A DNA stretch of 64,000 nucleotides from Thermaerobacter sp. PB12/4term (GCF_003403315.2 NZ_CP048407.1:2728001-2792000); one strand, 5' to 3'; positions 34,764 through 46,172 are shown, numbered from the stretch's first letter. Numbers and translations are program-made. Notes: generated from the letters alone by a model not told the origin.

Positions 34764-35337
34764 GATCTCCACCTCCCGAGGTTGGGACCGGGTCCCGGTT
34801 CCGTCCCGGCGAGGCCAGGGGCCCGCGACCACGGCTGTGGCAGGGGGCAGGGGCGGGGCGAGCCGCTCCGCGCAGGCCCGGGGGGGCGACCCGCAGGTGG
34901 AACCGGGACCGGTGGGGCAGGGAGACCGGCACCCCGGCCGGGGCGCCGGCCCGCCCTCACCCGCATTAGCCTAGTGCGCAGGCGGGGCAAAGGTGCAGGA
35001 AATCCGGGCGAGCGACCCATCCCGAGGGCCCGGGGGCGGGGCTGGGCCCCGGCGGACCGGGACCCTGGCTGCGTCCCGCGCCGGTTCGCGTTCTGGGGGG
35101 TGGGCGCTATGGTAAGGCCACCTCCCGCGAGCCAGGCGCCAGGCCGCACGGGCGGTCCGGAGGCGAGGCTGCGCCCCGGCGCCGGTTCGCCCTCCGGGGA
35201 CCGGGCGCCAAGGCAAGGCCGCCTCCCCAATCCTGGCGCCAGGCCCCAAGGGGGCCGTCAGGCGGCTTGCTGAGGAGGGGGCGCAGGATCCGCCGGCGGG
35301 CCGCAGGGGGGGGCAGGGTGGCGACGGGGCTTAAAGC
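34764..35337. other. 574-bp gap upstream of cysH-sat
   Basis: It lies between disA and cysH and holds the 100-bp-period duplication at 35062-35261. No consensus sigma-A promoter was found; a weak TTGCCC with TAATGC near 34970-34992 is the best candidate for cysH-sat. No S-box or cobalamin-type motif was recognised. Confidence 0.5.
35062..35261. repeat. Two imperfect tandem units of about 100 bp
   Basis: 35062-35161 and 35162-35261 align with a period of 100 to 101 bp and roughly 70% identity by eye. The best shared blocks are GCGCCGGTTCGC-like, GGGCGCY, AAGGCC, CCTCCC and TGGCGCCAGGC-like. Differences are spread through the unit and include one insertion and one deletion. Confidence 0.7.
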
Positions 35338-36405
35338 TCAGTGGCGCCGCTCGAGGAAGGCCTGGTCCTGGAGCCGGCGCAGGCCATCCTTGATGGCCCG
35401 GGCGCGGACGCCGCCGATGCCCTCGACTTCGTCCAGCTGGTCGACGGTGGCGGCCAGGATGCGGGGCAGCCGCTGGAAGTGGCGGACCAGGTTCTCGATC
35501 ACCGCGGCGGGCAGGCGGGGGACCTTGTGCAGGATGCGGTAGCCCCGGGGGGTAAGGGGTGATTCGTCGTCCTCCTGGGCGGCGTAGCCGAGGCAGCGCA
35601 CCACCGCCGCCCGCTGGGCCAGTTCCTCGGGCGAGAGGGCGTGCAGGGCAGCAAGGGCCTCCCGCTCGGCGCCGGGCTCGGCCACGTAATCCCGCACCAC
35701 CAGCCGGTACTCGTCCTCCAGGCCGCTCAGCAGCTCGTCCAGCTGCAGGCGGACCAGCCGGCCCTCGGTGCCCAGCTCGACGGTATACCCCTCGATCTCC
35801 TGGCCGATGCGACGGACCTGCTCGGCCCGGCCCAACACGTAGGCCACGTCGCCGGCGGTGACCAGGTCTTCGAACTCCAGCACCGTCAGGTGCCCGAGCG
35901 CCTGGAGGAACACGGCCCGGTAGCGCTCCAGGGTGGCCAGGGCCTGGTTGGCCTTGGCCAGCATCAGGGCGGGATCGCGCAGCACGTAGCGCAAATCGCC
36001 CCGGTAGACGGTGATCACGTTGCGGCGCTGGGAGATGGCGATCACCAGGGCGCCCGTCTGCCGGGCCATGCGCTCGGCGGTGCGGTGGCGGATGCCCGTC
36101 TCGAAGGACAGCACCCGCGGATCGGGGATCAGCTGGACGTTGGCCCGTACGATGCGCCGCCCGTCGGACGAGAGGATGATGGCCCCGTCCATCTTGGCCA
36201 GCTCGTACAGGTGGGCCGGGGTGAGCTCCACGTCGAGCTCGAAGCCTCCGGAGCACAGCTCCAGCACCTCCGGGCCGTCGCCCACGACGATGAGGCCCCC
36301 GGTACGGGCTCGCAGGATCTGGTCCAGGCCCTCCCGCAACCGGGTGCCGGGCGCCAGGCGGCGCAGGGCGGCCATCAGGCTGTCCTTGCGGTCGTCGGCG
36401 GTCAT
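35338..36405 (-). CDS. disA: Diadenylate cyclase DisA (DNA integrity scanning)
   Basis: Makes cyclic di-AMP and scans DNA for branched structures. From the ATG at 36405 (MTADDRKDSLMAALRRLAPG), after GAGGAGGCTGCC, it has 355 residues. The N-terminal DAC domain carries the DGA motif (KMDGAIILSSDG) and the RHR motif (ETGIRHRTAERMARQT). A helical linker follows, and the C-terminal helix-hairpin-helix domain reads VDQLDEVEGIGGVRARAIKDGL. It is the last gene of the ctsR operon, 43 bp after radA, the standard Firmicutes order. Confidence 0.95.
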   Translation of the reverse strand: MTADDRKDSLMAALRRLAPGTRLREGLDQILRARTGGLIVVGDGPEVLELCSGGFELDVELTPAHLYELAKMDGAIILSSDGRRIVRANVQLIPDPRVLSFETGIRHRTAERMARQTGALVIAISQRRNVITVYRGDLRYVLRDPALMLAKANQALATLERYRAVFLQALGHLTVLEFEDLVTAGDVAYVLGRAEQVRRIGQEIEGYTVELGTEGRLVRLQLDELLSGLEDEYRLVVRDYVAEPGAEREALAALHALSPEELAQRAAVVRCLGYAAQEDDESPLTPRGYRILHKVPRLPAAVIENLVRHFQRLPRILAATVDQLDEVEGIGGVRARAIKDGLRRLQDQAFLERRH

Positions 36406-36448
36406 GGCAGCCTCCTCGCTGGCGGGCCGGGCCTGCCTGGCCCGCCTC

Positions 36449-37846
36449 CTAGCCCACGGTGGCGGCGATGGCTTCTTCCACCCGCTGCACGGGCACCAGC
36501 TCAAGCTCGCCCGCCACCCCCGCCAGGGCCGGGGTCAGGTTGCCCCGGGGCAGCACCACCCGGCGGAAGCCCAGGCGCTGGGCCTCCCGCACCCGCTCGT
36601 CAACCCGCTGGACCGAGCGCACCTCGCCCGCCAGCCCCAGCTCGCCGATGACCACGGCCTCGGGATCGGCAGGCCGGTCCCGGTGGCTGGAGGCCAGGGC
36701 GACCGCCAGGGCCAGATCCAGGGCCGGTTCGTCCACCCGCAGCCCGCCTGCCACCTTGAGGTACACGTCACAACCGCCCAGGTGGAGGCCGGCCCGCTTG
36801 TCGAGCACCGCCAGCACCAGGGCGGCCCGGCCCAGATCCAGGCCCGTGGCCACGCGGCGAGGGTTGCCGTAGGGGGCCGGCGCCACCAGGGCCTGGATCT
36901 CCACCAGCAGGGGCCGCGTCCCCTCCACGGCGGCCACCACCGCCGAGCCCGCCGCCCCCCGGGGCCGCTCGGAAAGCAGCCGCGCCGACGGGTTGGCCAC
37001 CTCCGCCAGGCCGCGATCCTGCATCTCGAACAGGGCGATCTCGTGGGTCGCCCCGAAGCGGTTCTTGATGGCCCGCAGCAGGCGGTAGGCGTGGTGGGCG
37101 GGCGATTCGAAGTAGAGCACGGCGTCGACCATGTGCTCGACCACCCGCGGCCCGGCGATGGTCCCCGCCCGCGTGACGTGGCCCACCAGCACCAGGACCA
37201 CCGGCAGCCGCTTGGTCACCGCCATCAGGAGCGCCACGCTCTCCCGGACCTGGCTGACGCTGCCCGGTGCCGAGGCCACGTCGGGGTGCGCCAGGGTCTG
37301 GATGGAGTCGATCACCGCCAGGGCGGGCTGGTAGCGGCCGATGGCCTCCGCCGCCTGCAGGGCGTCGGTGGTGGGCAGCACCGCCAGGTCCGGGGCCAGG
37401 GCTCCCAGCCGCTCCGCCCGCAGCCGCACCTGGGCGGCCGACTCCTCGCCCGTTACGTAAAGCACCGGCGAGCCGCGGGCAGCCAGGTGCTGGGACACCT
37501 GCAGGAGCAGGGTCGACTTGCCCACCCCGGGGTCGCCGCCCACCAGTACCACCGACCCCGGGACGAACCCGCCCCCCAGCACCCGGTCCAGCTCCGCCAT
37601 GCCCGTGGGCAGCCGCGGCTGCCGGCCGGCATCCACCTGGTGCAGGGCGATGGGCTCCACCGGCTCCGTGGCCGCAGCCAGAACGCCGGCCAGGGAATGA
37701 CCGCTGCGGCGCCCGCCACCTCGGGCGGGCGCCGCTGCCCGTTCTTCCACGAAGGTGTTCCAGGCGCCGCAATCGGGGCAGCGGCCGAGCCACTTGGGGC
37801 TCGCGTGGCCGCAAGCCTGGCACGTGAAGACGGTGCGCGAGGCCAC
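36449..37846 (-). CDS. radA: DNA repair protein RadA
   Basis: RecA-related ATPase that promotes branch migration in recombination. The 465 residues start at a GTG preceded by GGAAGGAGGACGGCG. The N-terminal zinc finger is CQACGHASPKWLGRCPDC; Walker A is GDPGVGKST, Walker B VIDSIQTL, and the family-specific KNRFG motif is present (AIKNRFGATHE). The C-terminal part is a Lon-protease-like domain (PALDLALAVALASSHRDRP). It lies between clpC and disA. Confidence 0.95.
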   Translation of the reverse strand: MASRTVFTCQACGHASPKWLGRCPDCGAWNTFVEERAAAPARGGGRRSGHSLAGVLAAATEPVEPIALHQVDAGRQPRLPTGMAELDRVLGGGFVPGSVVLVGGDPGVGKSTLLLQVSQHLAARGSPVLYVTGEESAAQVRLRAERLGALAPDLAVLPTTDALQAAEAIGRYQPALAVIDSIQTLAHPDVASAPGSVSQVRESVALLMAVTKRLPVVLVLVGHVTRAGTIAGPRVVEHMVDAVLYFESPAHHAYRLLRAIKNRFGATHEIALFEMQDRGLAEVANPSARLLSERPRGAAGSAVVAAVEGTRPLLVEIQALVAPAPYGNPRRVATGLDLGRAALVLAVLDKRAGLHLGGCDVYLKVAGGLRVDEPALDLALAVALASSHRDRPADPEAVVIGELGLAGEVRSVQRVDERVREAQRLGFRRVVLPRGNLTPALAGVAGELELVPVQRVEEAIAATVG

Positions 37847-37994
37847 CGCCGTCCTCCTTCCACCGGCCGGCCGCCTACCGGCGGGCTGCCTGCGTGGCCG
37901 GCCACGGGGCCCGGGGGTTCGCGCCCGGGCCTGGCCCCCGGGACCCGGGCCGCACGCCGGACCCCCGGCAGGGGCCATCCCCCAGAGGCCTGCC

Positions 37995-40499
<2,505 letters not shown>

Positions 40500-40520
40500 G
40501 GGCGGACCCCCCTCCACCGG

Positions 40521-41594
40521 TCACTGGGTAGTTTTCCGTAGCGCTGCGGCGATCCTCTCCCGGATCAGCCGCGCCCGGAGCAGATCCCGCTCCCGGGCAT
40601 CCAGTTCCTTGCCCGCCAGCTTCTGCAGGCAGGCCGGCCGCGTCAGCACGATCAGCTCGTTGAACACCTCCGGCCGCACGTGGGAGAGAACGTTCAGGTC
40701 GATCCCCAGGCGCAGGTCCGAGAGCAGCCGGATCGCCTCTTCCGACGAAATGGTCCAGGCGTTGGTCAAAAGGCCGTAGGCTCGCATCACCCGGTCCTTG
40801 ACCCCGTCCTCGTTCTCCCGGTAGAGCCGCTCCCGGGCGCTGCGCTCCTGATCCAGCAGCTGGCGGGTGAACCCGATCAGGTTGTCGATCAGCTCCTCCT
40901 CCGACGGCCCCAGGGTGATCTGGTTGGACACCTGGAAGACGTTGCCCAGGGCCTCGGTGCCCTCGCCGTACAGGCCCCGCACCACCATGCCCACCTTGCC
41001 CAGCTGGCTGAGCAGGCGGCCCGCCTGGCGGGCCAGCACCAGACCCGGCAGGTGGACCATCACCGACGCCCGGATGCCCGTCCCCAGGTTCGTCGGGCAG
41101 GTGGTCAGGTAGCCGCGCTCGTCGTCAAAGGCGTAGCGCACGTGGGCCTCGATCACGTCATCCACCCGGGTCGCCACGGCCCACGCCTCGTGCAGCTGCA
41201 GCCCGCCCAGCAGGCACTGGATGCGCAGGTGGTCCTCCTCGTTGACCATGATGCTGATGGAGCGGTCGTCGTTGAGGATCACGGCACCCGTGGCCGCGTT
41301 GCGGGCATGCTGCGGGCTGATGAGGTGCTGTTCCACCAGCACCCGCCGGTCCAGGGGGCTGAGATCGGCCATGCGCAGCAGGGTGAACCGGCCCAGGCCC
41401 GCTGCCGACAAGTGCTCGGTGACCCCCTCCATCAGCCGGATGATCTCCTGGCCTTGCTCAGGGCCCAGCAGGGTGGGGAACGGATAATCCTCCAGGTTGC
41501 GGGCCAGGCGGATCCGGCTGGAGAGGACCAGATCCGCAGCGGGCCCGCCCCCCTCCATCCACCGCACCCGCTGGACGCCCGGGTTTGCCGTCAT
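40521..41594 (-). CDS. mcsB: Protein-arginine kinase McsB
   Basis: Phosphagen-kinase-like enzyme that phosphorylates arginines on CtsR and misfolded proteins. The 357 residues show LVLSSRIRLARNLEDYPFP near residue 22, the nucleotide-binding region around MVNEEDHLRIQC, and TNLGTGIRASVMVHLPGL near 168. Length and the lack of a creatine-binding N-domain fit McsB. The ATG at 41594 follows AGGAGGGACCGGAC. It lies 12 bp after mcsA, its activator. Confidence 0.96.
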   Translation of the reverse strand: MTANPGVQRVRWMEGGGPAADLVLSSRIRLARNLEDYPFPTLLGPEQGQEIIRLMEGVTEHLSAAGLGRFTLLRMADLSPLDRRVLVEQHLISPQHARNAATGAVILNDDRSISIMVNEEDHLRIQCLLGGLQLHEAWAVATRVDDVIEAHVRYAFDDERGYLTTCPTNLGTGIRASVMVHLPGLVLARQAGRLLSQLGKVGMVVRGLYGEGTEALGNVFQVSNQITLGPSEEELIDNLIGFTRQLLDQERSARERLYRENEDGVKDRVMRAYGLLTNAWTISSEEAIRLLSDLRLGIDLNVLSHVRPEVFNELIVLTRPACLQKLAGKELDARERDLLRARLIRERIAAALRKTTQ

Positions 41595-41606
41595 GTCCGG
41601 TCCCTC

Positions 41607-42197
41607 CTAACGGCCGGGTGCGGTGCCCGGGGGCGCACTGCCGGGACCGCCCGGAGGCGCCCCGGGCCCGGCGGTACCCGCCCAGCCCTCGCCCGCCCGC
41701 ACCCGCTGCTCCAGCTGGCGGATCTGGTCGCGCAGGCGGGCGGCTTCCTCGTATTCCTCCCGCGCCACGGCCTCCCGCAGCCGGGCCCGCAACTGCTCCA
41801 GCTGCCGGCCCAGCTGGACCCGGCTGCCGGCCCGGGAGGGCACCTTGCCCCCATGACGAACCTGCCCCTGGATCCGCCGCAGCACGGGCTCCAGCTGCTG
41901 GCGGAAATCGTCATAGCAGTGGCTGCACCCCAGGAGCCCCGTCCGGGCGAACTCCCGGTAGCGGAGACCGCAACGGGAGCAGCGCAGATCCTGCACCGTG
42001 CCCGCCGGCGGCTGCCAGCCTTCCAGCAGGCCGGCCAGCAGGTTGTGGATGGAAAACTGGGGCTCGAAGAAGAACTCGTGCTCGTGCCGCTGGGCGCAGT
42101 GGGCGCACAGGTGCCGCTCGGTCTTCTTACCGTTGATGATCTGGGTCAGGTGCACCGTGGCCTTGCGCTGCCCGCACTCGTCGCAGAGCATCGCCAC
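41607..42197 (-). CDS. mcsA: McsA, activator of protein-arginine kinase
   Basis: A 196-residue zinc-finger protein that stimulates McsB. It carries CxxC pairs at CDECG (residue 5), CAHCAQ, CSRCGLRY and CSHCYDDF, then a UVR-type coiled coil (LREAVAREEYEEAARLRDQI). The last 25 residues are Gly/Pro-rich. MAM or the second Met can serve as start. The first 71 nt lie inside the 3' end of ctsR, an unusually long overlap. Confidence 0.94.
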   Translation of the reverse strand: MAMLCDECGQRKATVHLTQIINGKKTERHLCAHCAQRHEHEFFFEPQFSIHNLLAGLLEGWQPPAGTVQDLRCSRCGLRYREFARTGLLGCSHCYDDFRQQLEPVLRRIQGQVRHGGKVPSRAGSRVQLGRQLEQLRARLREAVAREEYEEAARLRDQIRQLEQRVRAGEGWAGTAGPGAPPGGPGSAPPGTAPGR

Positions 42198-42681
42198 CGC
42201 CTCCGTCCTCCCGGGTAGGCTCCCCGCCCTTGAGGAGCTCCAGCACCATGGCCTTGAGCAGGCGGGCCCGGACCATGTCCCGCCAGGGCAGGTCGACGGC
42301 CAGGGTGTTCCGGTCCACCGCCGCCCTCATCAGCGCCGCCTCGCGGCGGCCGGCGATGCCCTCTTCCTCCAGCCGCGCGATCAGCGCCTCGGCCCCGTCC
42401 TGGTCGATCATGTCGCCCACCCAGCGGTCCAGCACGTCCAGCAGGTTGCCCCGCTCCGCCAGCGGCAGCCGCACGATGCGGATGAACCCGCGGCCGCCGC
42501 GCCGGCTCTCGATGGCGTAGCCGGCCGCCGGCGTGAAGCGCGTCTCCAGCACGTAGTTGATCTGGGAGGGTGCGCAGGCGAAGCGGGCCGCCAGCTCGCT
42601 GCGCTGGAGTTCGAGCACCCCGCCCGCCCGCTCCAGCTCCCGCTTGAGATATTGCTCAATCAGGGAACACAGCGATGCCAT
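42127..42681 (-). CDS. ctsR: Transcription repressor CtsR
   Basis: Class III stress-gene repressor. The ATG at 42681 (MASLCSLIEQYLKRELERAG) follows GGGGAGGAGGAGCC. The winged-helix DNA-binding region reads QRSELAARFACAPSQINYVL and RFTPAAGYAIESRRGGRGFIRI, with the family RGGxGxIRI wing. The C-terminal dimerisation part ends naturally near RARLLKAMVLELLKGGEP, but the frame stays open to 184 residues, overlapping mcsA by 71 nt; typical CtsR has about 150 to 155. Autoregulation is supported by the perfect operator at 42788-42804. Confidence 0.94.
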   Translation of the reverse strand: MASLCSLIEQYLKRELERAGGVLELQRSELAARFACAPSQINYVLETRFTPAAGYAIESRRGGRGFIRIVRLPLAERGNLLDVLDRWVGDMIDQDGAEALIARLEEEGIAGRREAALMRAAVDRNTLAVDLPWRDMVRARLLKAMVLELLKGGEPTREDGGGGDALRRVRAAQGHGAPDPDHQR

Positions 42682-42787
42682 GGCTCCTCCTCCCCGCTCG
42701 GCCCCGTCCGCACCCGCGGGCCCGGGCGCCGCACCCCTCCCGGTGGCCCGGGCCCGCCTGGCGGGCCCCGCGGCCTGAGCGGCCCTG

Positions 42788-42804
42788 TTTGACCATCTTT
42801 GACC
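42788..42804 (-). promoter_or_regulatory. CtsR operator
   Basis: The minus strand reads GGTCAAAGATGGTCAAA, a perfect tandem heptad fitting the consensus RGTCAAANANRGTCAAA. It lies just downstream of the -10 element of the ctsR promoter, where bound CtsR would block initiation. Confidence 0.95.
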
Positions 42805-42814
42805 TTTCGCCCTT

Positions 42815-42843
42815 ATTATAGGAATCCCCCAGAGGCGCCACAA
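42815..42843 (-). promoter_or_regulatory. Promoter of ctsR-mcsA-mcsB-clpC-radA-disA
   Basis: The minus strand reads TTGTGG (42838-42843), a 17-bp spacer and TATAAT (42815-42820). Confidence 0.85.
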
Positions 42844-43186
42844 GGGGGCAAGCCTGGGCACTCCCACCCGCTGCTGCCAGGAAGAGGCCGCGGGCCGGTG
42901 GGTCGTGGCGGTGGGGTGCGGCCACCCACCACCGTCGGGCCCGGCTTGCCGGCGGCGGGCACCCCGGCAGCCCGGGCCCAGCTGCCCGCGGCACCGTGGC
43001 AGGGGCATCGCCCCACGGCCCCGAATCCCCAGGGGCGGACTCGACGGAAAAGGGAAAGGGTGTCCAGCCTTGGCCGCATCCCCCCCACCGCATCGCCCCC
43101 GTCCCGGGGACGCACCCGCCGGTCCCGCCGGTCCGGTTCCCAGCCCGCCCCGGCCGCCCGGGTCAGAGGACCTGGGCACCCCCGCC
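42844..43186. other. 343-bp gap between the ctsR promoter and the amidohydrolase gene
   Basis: G+C-rich DNA with no recognised gene or RNA. No clear plus-strand promoter for the downstream amidohydrolase gene was seen. An upstream extension of that frame is open but reads as Pro/Arg-rich low complexity. Confidence 0.45.
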
Positions 43187-45094
43187 ATGGTGCTGGCCCC
43201 CGGCCGCCGGCGCCGGACGGGCGACCGGCCTTTGCAAGGGCGGCGCCTGCTGGCCGTTGCCCTGACGGCCGCCGTGGCCCTGGCTCTGCTGGGCGGTACC
43301 GCCTACTGGGTCCGGACGGCGGCAGGACAGGGCACGGGGAGGGGCCCGCAGGGCCTACCCGGGCCCCACGGCGGGGCAACCGGTGGTACGCCGGCCGGGG
43401 TCGTCAAGCCACCCGCCGCCGGGGCCGGCACCGCGGGCCCGGCCCCGGCGGCGGGCGACCCGGCGGCTGTCCCAGGAGCGAGCCCGGCGCCGGGCACCGG
43501 CGTACCCCCTGCCGCCGGAAGCGGCAATCCCCCGACCGGTGGCCCCGGCGTGCCACCGGCCGGGGGCACCGGCCCATCCGCGGGACGTGACCGCCCCGGC
43601 GACGCCCGGGATGCCGGCGCTGGGCCGGTCCCCGCGGGCCCCGTCTTCGACCTGGTGATCCGCGGCGGCCTGGTGGTCGACGGCAGCGGCCGGCCGCCTT
43701 ACAGGGCCGACGTGGGCGTGCGGGGTGACCGGATCGCTGCCATCGGCCGCCTGGACGGCGCCCGCGCCCGCCGCGTCGTCGACGCCGCCGGCCGGGTGGT
43801 GGCGCCGGGCTTCATCAACGCCCACTCCCACACCTACGAGTACGTGACGTCGGTGCCGGGCGGCGACGCGGACCTGCTTCAGGGCATGACCACGGTGATC
43901 GGCGGCGTGGACGGCCGCTCGCCCATTCCCCTGGGCCCGTTCCTCCGGCGGCTGGAACGGCAGGGCGTGGGCACCAACCATGCTCTCTTTGCCGGTCACG
44001 GCAGCATCCGGGCCGCGGTGATGGGCACGGACCGGCGCGAGCCCACGGGCGCCGAGCTGCGGGCCATGGCCCGGCTGCTGGAGCAGGCCATGGCGGACGG
44101 AGCCCTGGGCCTGTCGACGGGCCTGGAGTACGTGCCCGGGCGGTACGCCACCACCGCCGAGATCGTGGCCCTGGCTCGGGTCATCGCACCGTACGGCGGC
44201 ATCTACTCGACCCACATGCGCAGCGAGGGCGATGCCGTCGCCCAGGCGCTGGCCGAGGCTCTGGCGGTAGGGCGTGAGGCCGGTGTGGCGGTTGACATCT
44301 CCCACTTCAAGGTAGTCTACCAGCGGAACTGGGATGTGCAGCCGCAGCTGATCGAGCAGATCCTGGCGGCACGGGCGGAGGGCCTGACCGTGGTGGCCGA
44401 CGTGTACCCCTACCGGTCGCCGGACTACGCCAGCGCCCTGCCCCTGGCCCAGACATGGAACCGCTACCCCCCAGGGGACCTGGTCATCCGGCATAGCCGC
44501 CTGCCGGAGGTGGAGGGGATGACCCTGGCCGAGCTGGCCGCGGCCCGGGGTACCTCCCCCGCCGACGCGGCGCGGTGGCTTCTCGACCGCGACCCGGGCG
44601 CCGTGGCCACGGCCCTGGTCGTGGGCGAGGACAACCTGCGCCAGCTGCTGCGGCAGTCCTTCACCATCGTTTCCAGCGACGGTGGGGCCCGCTCCCCGTC
44701 CGCCGCCCGCAGGGACCCCCGTCTCCACCCGCGGGTGTACGGCGCCTACCCGCGGGTGCTGGCCCGTTACGTTCGGGAGACCGGGGTGCTGGGGCTGGAA
44801 GAGGCGATCCACAAGATGACGGGCCAGCCCGCCGCCTTCTTCGGCCTGCGGAACCGGGGCCTGATCCGGGTGGGCATGTACGCGGACCTGGTGGTCTTCG
44901 ACCCGGCCACCGTGGCGGACCGGGCCACGTGGCAGGAGCCGGCGGTGCCGCCGGAGGGCATCGACCTGGTGGTGGTCAACGGCCGGATTGCGGTGGAAGA
45001 TGGCCACCGGGTTCCCGGCGTCCTGGCGGGCCGGGTGCTGCGCGGCGGGCGGGATGCCCTGATGGCCCCGGCGGCAGGCGCTGGCCGGGACTGA
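43187..45094 (+). CDS. N-acyl-D-amino-acid deacylase-type amidohydrolase, membrane-anchored
   Basis: About 635 residues from the ATG at 43187. One hydrophobic segment (LLAVALTAAVALALLGG, about residues 21-37) is followed by a 110-residue Gly/Pro/Ala linker. The enzyme part starts at FDLVIRGGLVVDGSGRPPYRAD, a strong D-aminoacylase family signature. Metal-binding residues appear in NAHSHTYEYV, STHMRSEGD, DISHFKV and SSDGGARSP; the C-terminal GLIRVGMYADLVVFDP is also typical. The HSH in place of HxH at the first metal site is usual for this subfamily. The product probably faces outward and deacylates N-acyl-D-amino acids or peptides. The ribosome site is weak, so the start is uncertain. Confidence 0.82.
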   Translation: MVLAPGRRRRTGDRPLQGRRLLAVALTAAVALALLGGTAYWVRTAAGQGTGRGPQGLPGPHGGATGGTPAGVVKPPAAGAGTAGPAPAAGDPAAVPGASPAPGTGVPPAAGSGNPPTGGPGVPPAGGTGPSAGRDRPGDARDAGAGPVPAGPVFDLVIRGGLVVDGSGRPPYRADVGVRGDRIAAIGRLDGARARRVVDAAGRVVAPGFINAHSHTYEYVTSVPGGDADLLQGMTTVIGGVDGRSPIPLGPFLRRLERQGVGTNHALFAGHGSIRAAVMGTDRREPTGAELRAMARLLEQAMADGALGLSTGLEYVPGRYATTAEIVALARVIAPYGGIYSTHMRSEGDAVAQALAEALAVGREAGVAVDISHFKVVYQRNWDVQPQLIEQILAARAEGLTVVADVYPYRSPDYASALPLAQTWNRYPPGDLVIRHSRLPEVEGMTLAELAAARGTSPADAARWLLDRDPGAVATALVVGEDNLRQLLRQSFTIVSSDGGARSPSAARRDPRLHPRVYGAYPRVLARYVRETGVLGLEEAIHKMTGQPAAFFGLRNRGLIRVGMYADLVVFDPATVADRATWQEPAVPPEGIDLVVVNGRIAVEDGHRVPGVLAGRVLRGGRDALMAPAAGAGRD

Positions 45095-45136
45095 GGGCGG
45101 GGGGATCAGCCCTGACGCGGCCCCGGGCCGGCTCCC

Positions 45137-45580
45137 TCAGCGCCCGCCCGGGGCCGCCTCTTCCTCCAGCCAGCGCAGATAGTCGGGGTTCCCGTCCCGC
45201 ACCTCGAAGACCAGGATGGCAGGCACCGTATAGCTGTGCCAGCCGCGCACGGCCCGGATCAGCTCGGCCACGCGGTCGCGCCGGGTCTTCAGGACGACCA
45301 CCGCTTCGTGGTCTTCCACCAGCTCCCCCTGCCACCAGTAGAAGGAGTCGATGTGCGGGTAGACGTTGGCACAGGCGGCCAGGCGCTGTTCCACCGCCTG
45401 GCGCCCGATTCGCCGGGCCTCGCCGGCGTTGGCGGCGGTCACGTAGACCAGGACCGCCTGGGCCCCGCCCGCCTGGGGGCGGCCCGCTGCCGGTTCGACC
45501 CCGGGACCTTCCCCTGCGGGCGCTTCCGCTCCAGGCACCCGCGTGGCCGCGGGCTGCTGGGGGCTGACATCCCGTGCCAT
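45137..45580 (-). CDS. cutA: CutA1-like divalent ion tolerance protein
   Basis: Small trimeric protein of the PII-like superfamily. From the ATG at 45580, after GGAGGGATCGCC, it has 147 residues; the first 40 are a low-complexity extension. The CutA core reads VLVYVTAANAGEARRIGRQAVEQRLAACANVYP, then FYWWQGELVEDHEAVVVLKTR and YTVPAILVFEVRDGNPDYLRWL. It follows the Lrp-type regulator in the gabT group, 88 bp downstream. The metal role is disputed in the family; only the fold is certain. Confidence 0.9.
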   Translation of the reverse strand: MARDVSPQQPAATRVPGAEAPAGEGPGVEPAAGRPQAGGAQAVLVYVTAANAGEARRIGRQAVEQRLAACANVYPHIDSFYWWQGELVEDHEAVVVLKTRRDRVAELIRAVRGWHSYTVPAILVFEVRDGNPDYLRWLEEEAAPGGR

Positions 45581-45668
45581 GGCGATCCCTCCAGGGCACG
45601 TCCCGGCCGGTGCCCGTGCGGGCCCGCCAAGGACACCGCCCGTGCGGGCCCTCGGGCTCAGGACGGGC

Positions 45669-46172
45669 TCAAGTGGCCGGCAGGCTGCGACGGCGGCGCC
45701 GGCGTCCCTCCTCCTGGCGCTGGGGAAGGCCGATGGCGAAGTCCTGCTTGTAGATGTCCAGCACCAGGGAGGTCTGGGTGTTGGTGATGCCCTCGATCTG
45801 CGACAGTTCCTCCAGCAGGAAGGACGCCATCTCCCGGTTGTCCGAGAAGAAGGCGTACACGATGATGTCATAGATGCCCGTGGTCATGGCCACATAATGG
45901 ACCCGGGGCAGGCGGGTGAGCTTTTCCACGATCTCGCGGATCCGGCTCTGGTCCACGTTGAGGCCGATGATGGCCGGCGCGTTGAACCCCACCTCGAAGG
46001 GATCCGTCACCGCTGCGATCTTGATGATGCCCTCTTCCAGCAGCCGGTAGAACTTGCGCCGGATGGTCCCTTCGGTCACCCCGATCTGCTCGGCCATGTC
46101 CACGAAGGACATGCGCCCGTCCTTTTGCAGGAGCTTGATGATCTCCCGCTCCGTCTTGTCCAGCACCACCAT
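45669..46172 (-). CDS. Lrp/AsnC-family transcription regulator
   Basis: A 167-residue feast/famine regulator. The winged helix-turn-helix is at the N-terminus (LDKTEREIIKLLQKDGRMSFVDMAEQIG, TEGTIRRKFYRLLEEGII). The C-terminal RAM ligand-binding domain includes GFNAPAIIGLNVDQS and LPRVHYVAMTTGIYDIIVYA. The ATG at 46172 follows GGAGGCGCAGACC. The C-terminus ends in six arginines followed by SLPAT. Placed 78 bp after an aminotransferase, it probably controls that gene in response to an amino acid; the effector is unknown. Confidence 0.9.
   Translation of the reverse strand: MVVLDKTEREIIKLLQKDGRMSFVDMAEQIGVTEGTIRRKFYRLLEEGIIKIAAVTDPFEVGFNAPAIIGLNVDQSRIREIVEKLTRLPRVHYVAMTTGIYDIIVYAFFSDNREMASFLLEELSQIEGITNTQTSLVLDIYKQDFAIGLPQRQEEGRRRRRRSLPAT

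Noticed and set aside
35062-35261. SAM (S-box) or tandem glycine riboswitch upstream of cysH
   Set aside because: The tandem layout and location invite it, but I could not find the conserved core of either class. A covariance search would settle it.
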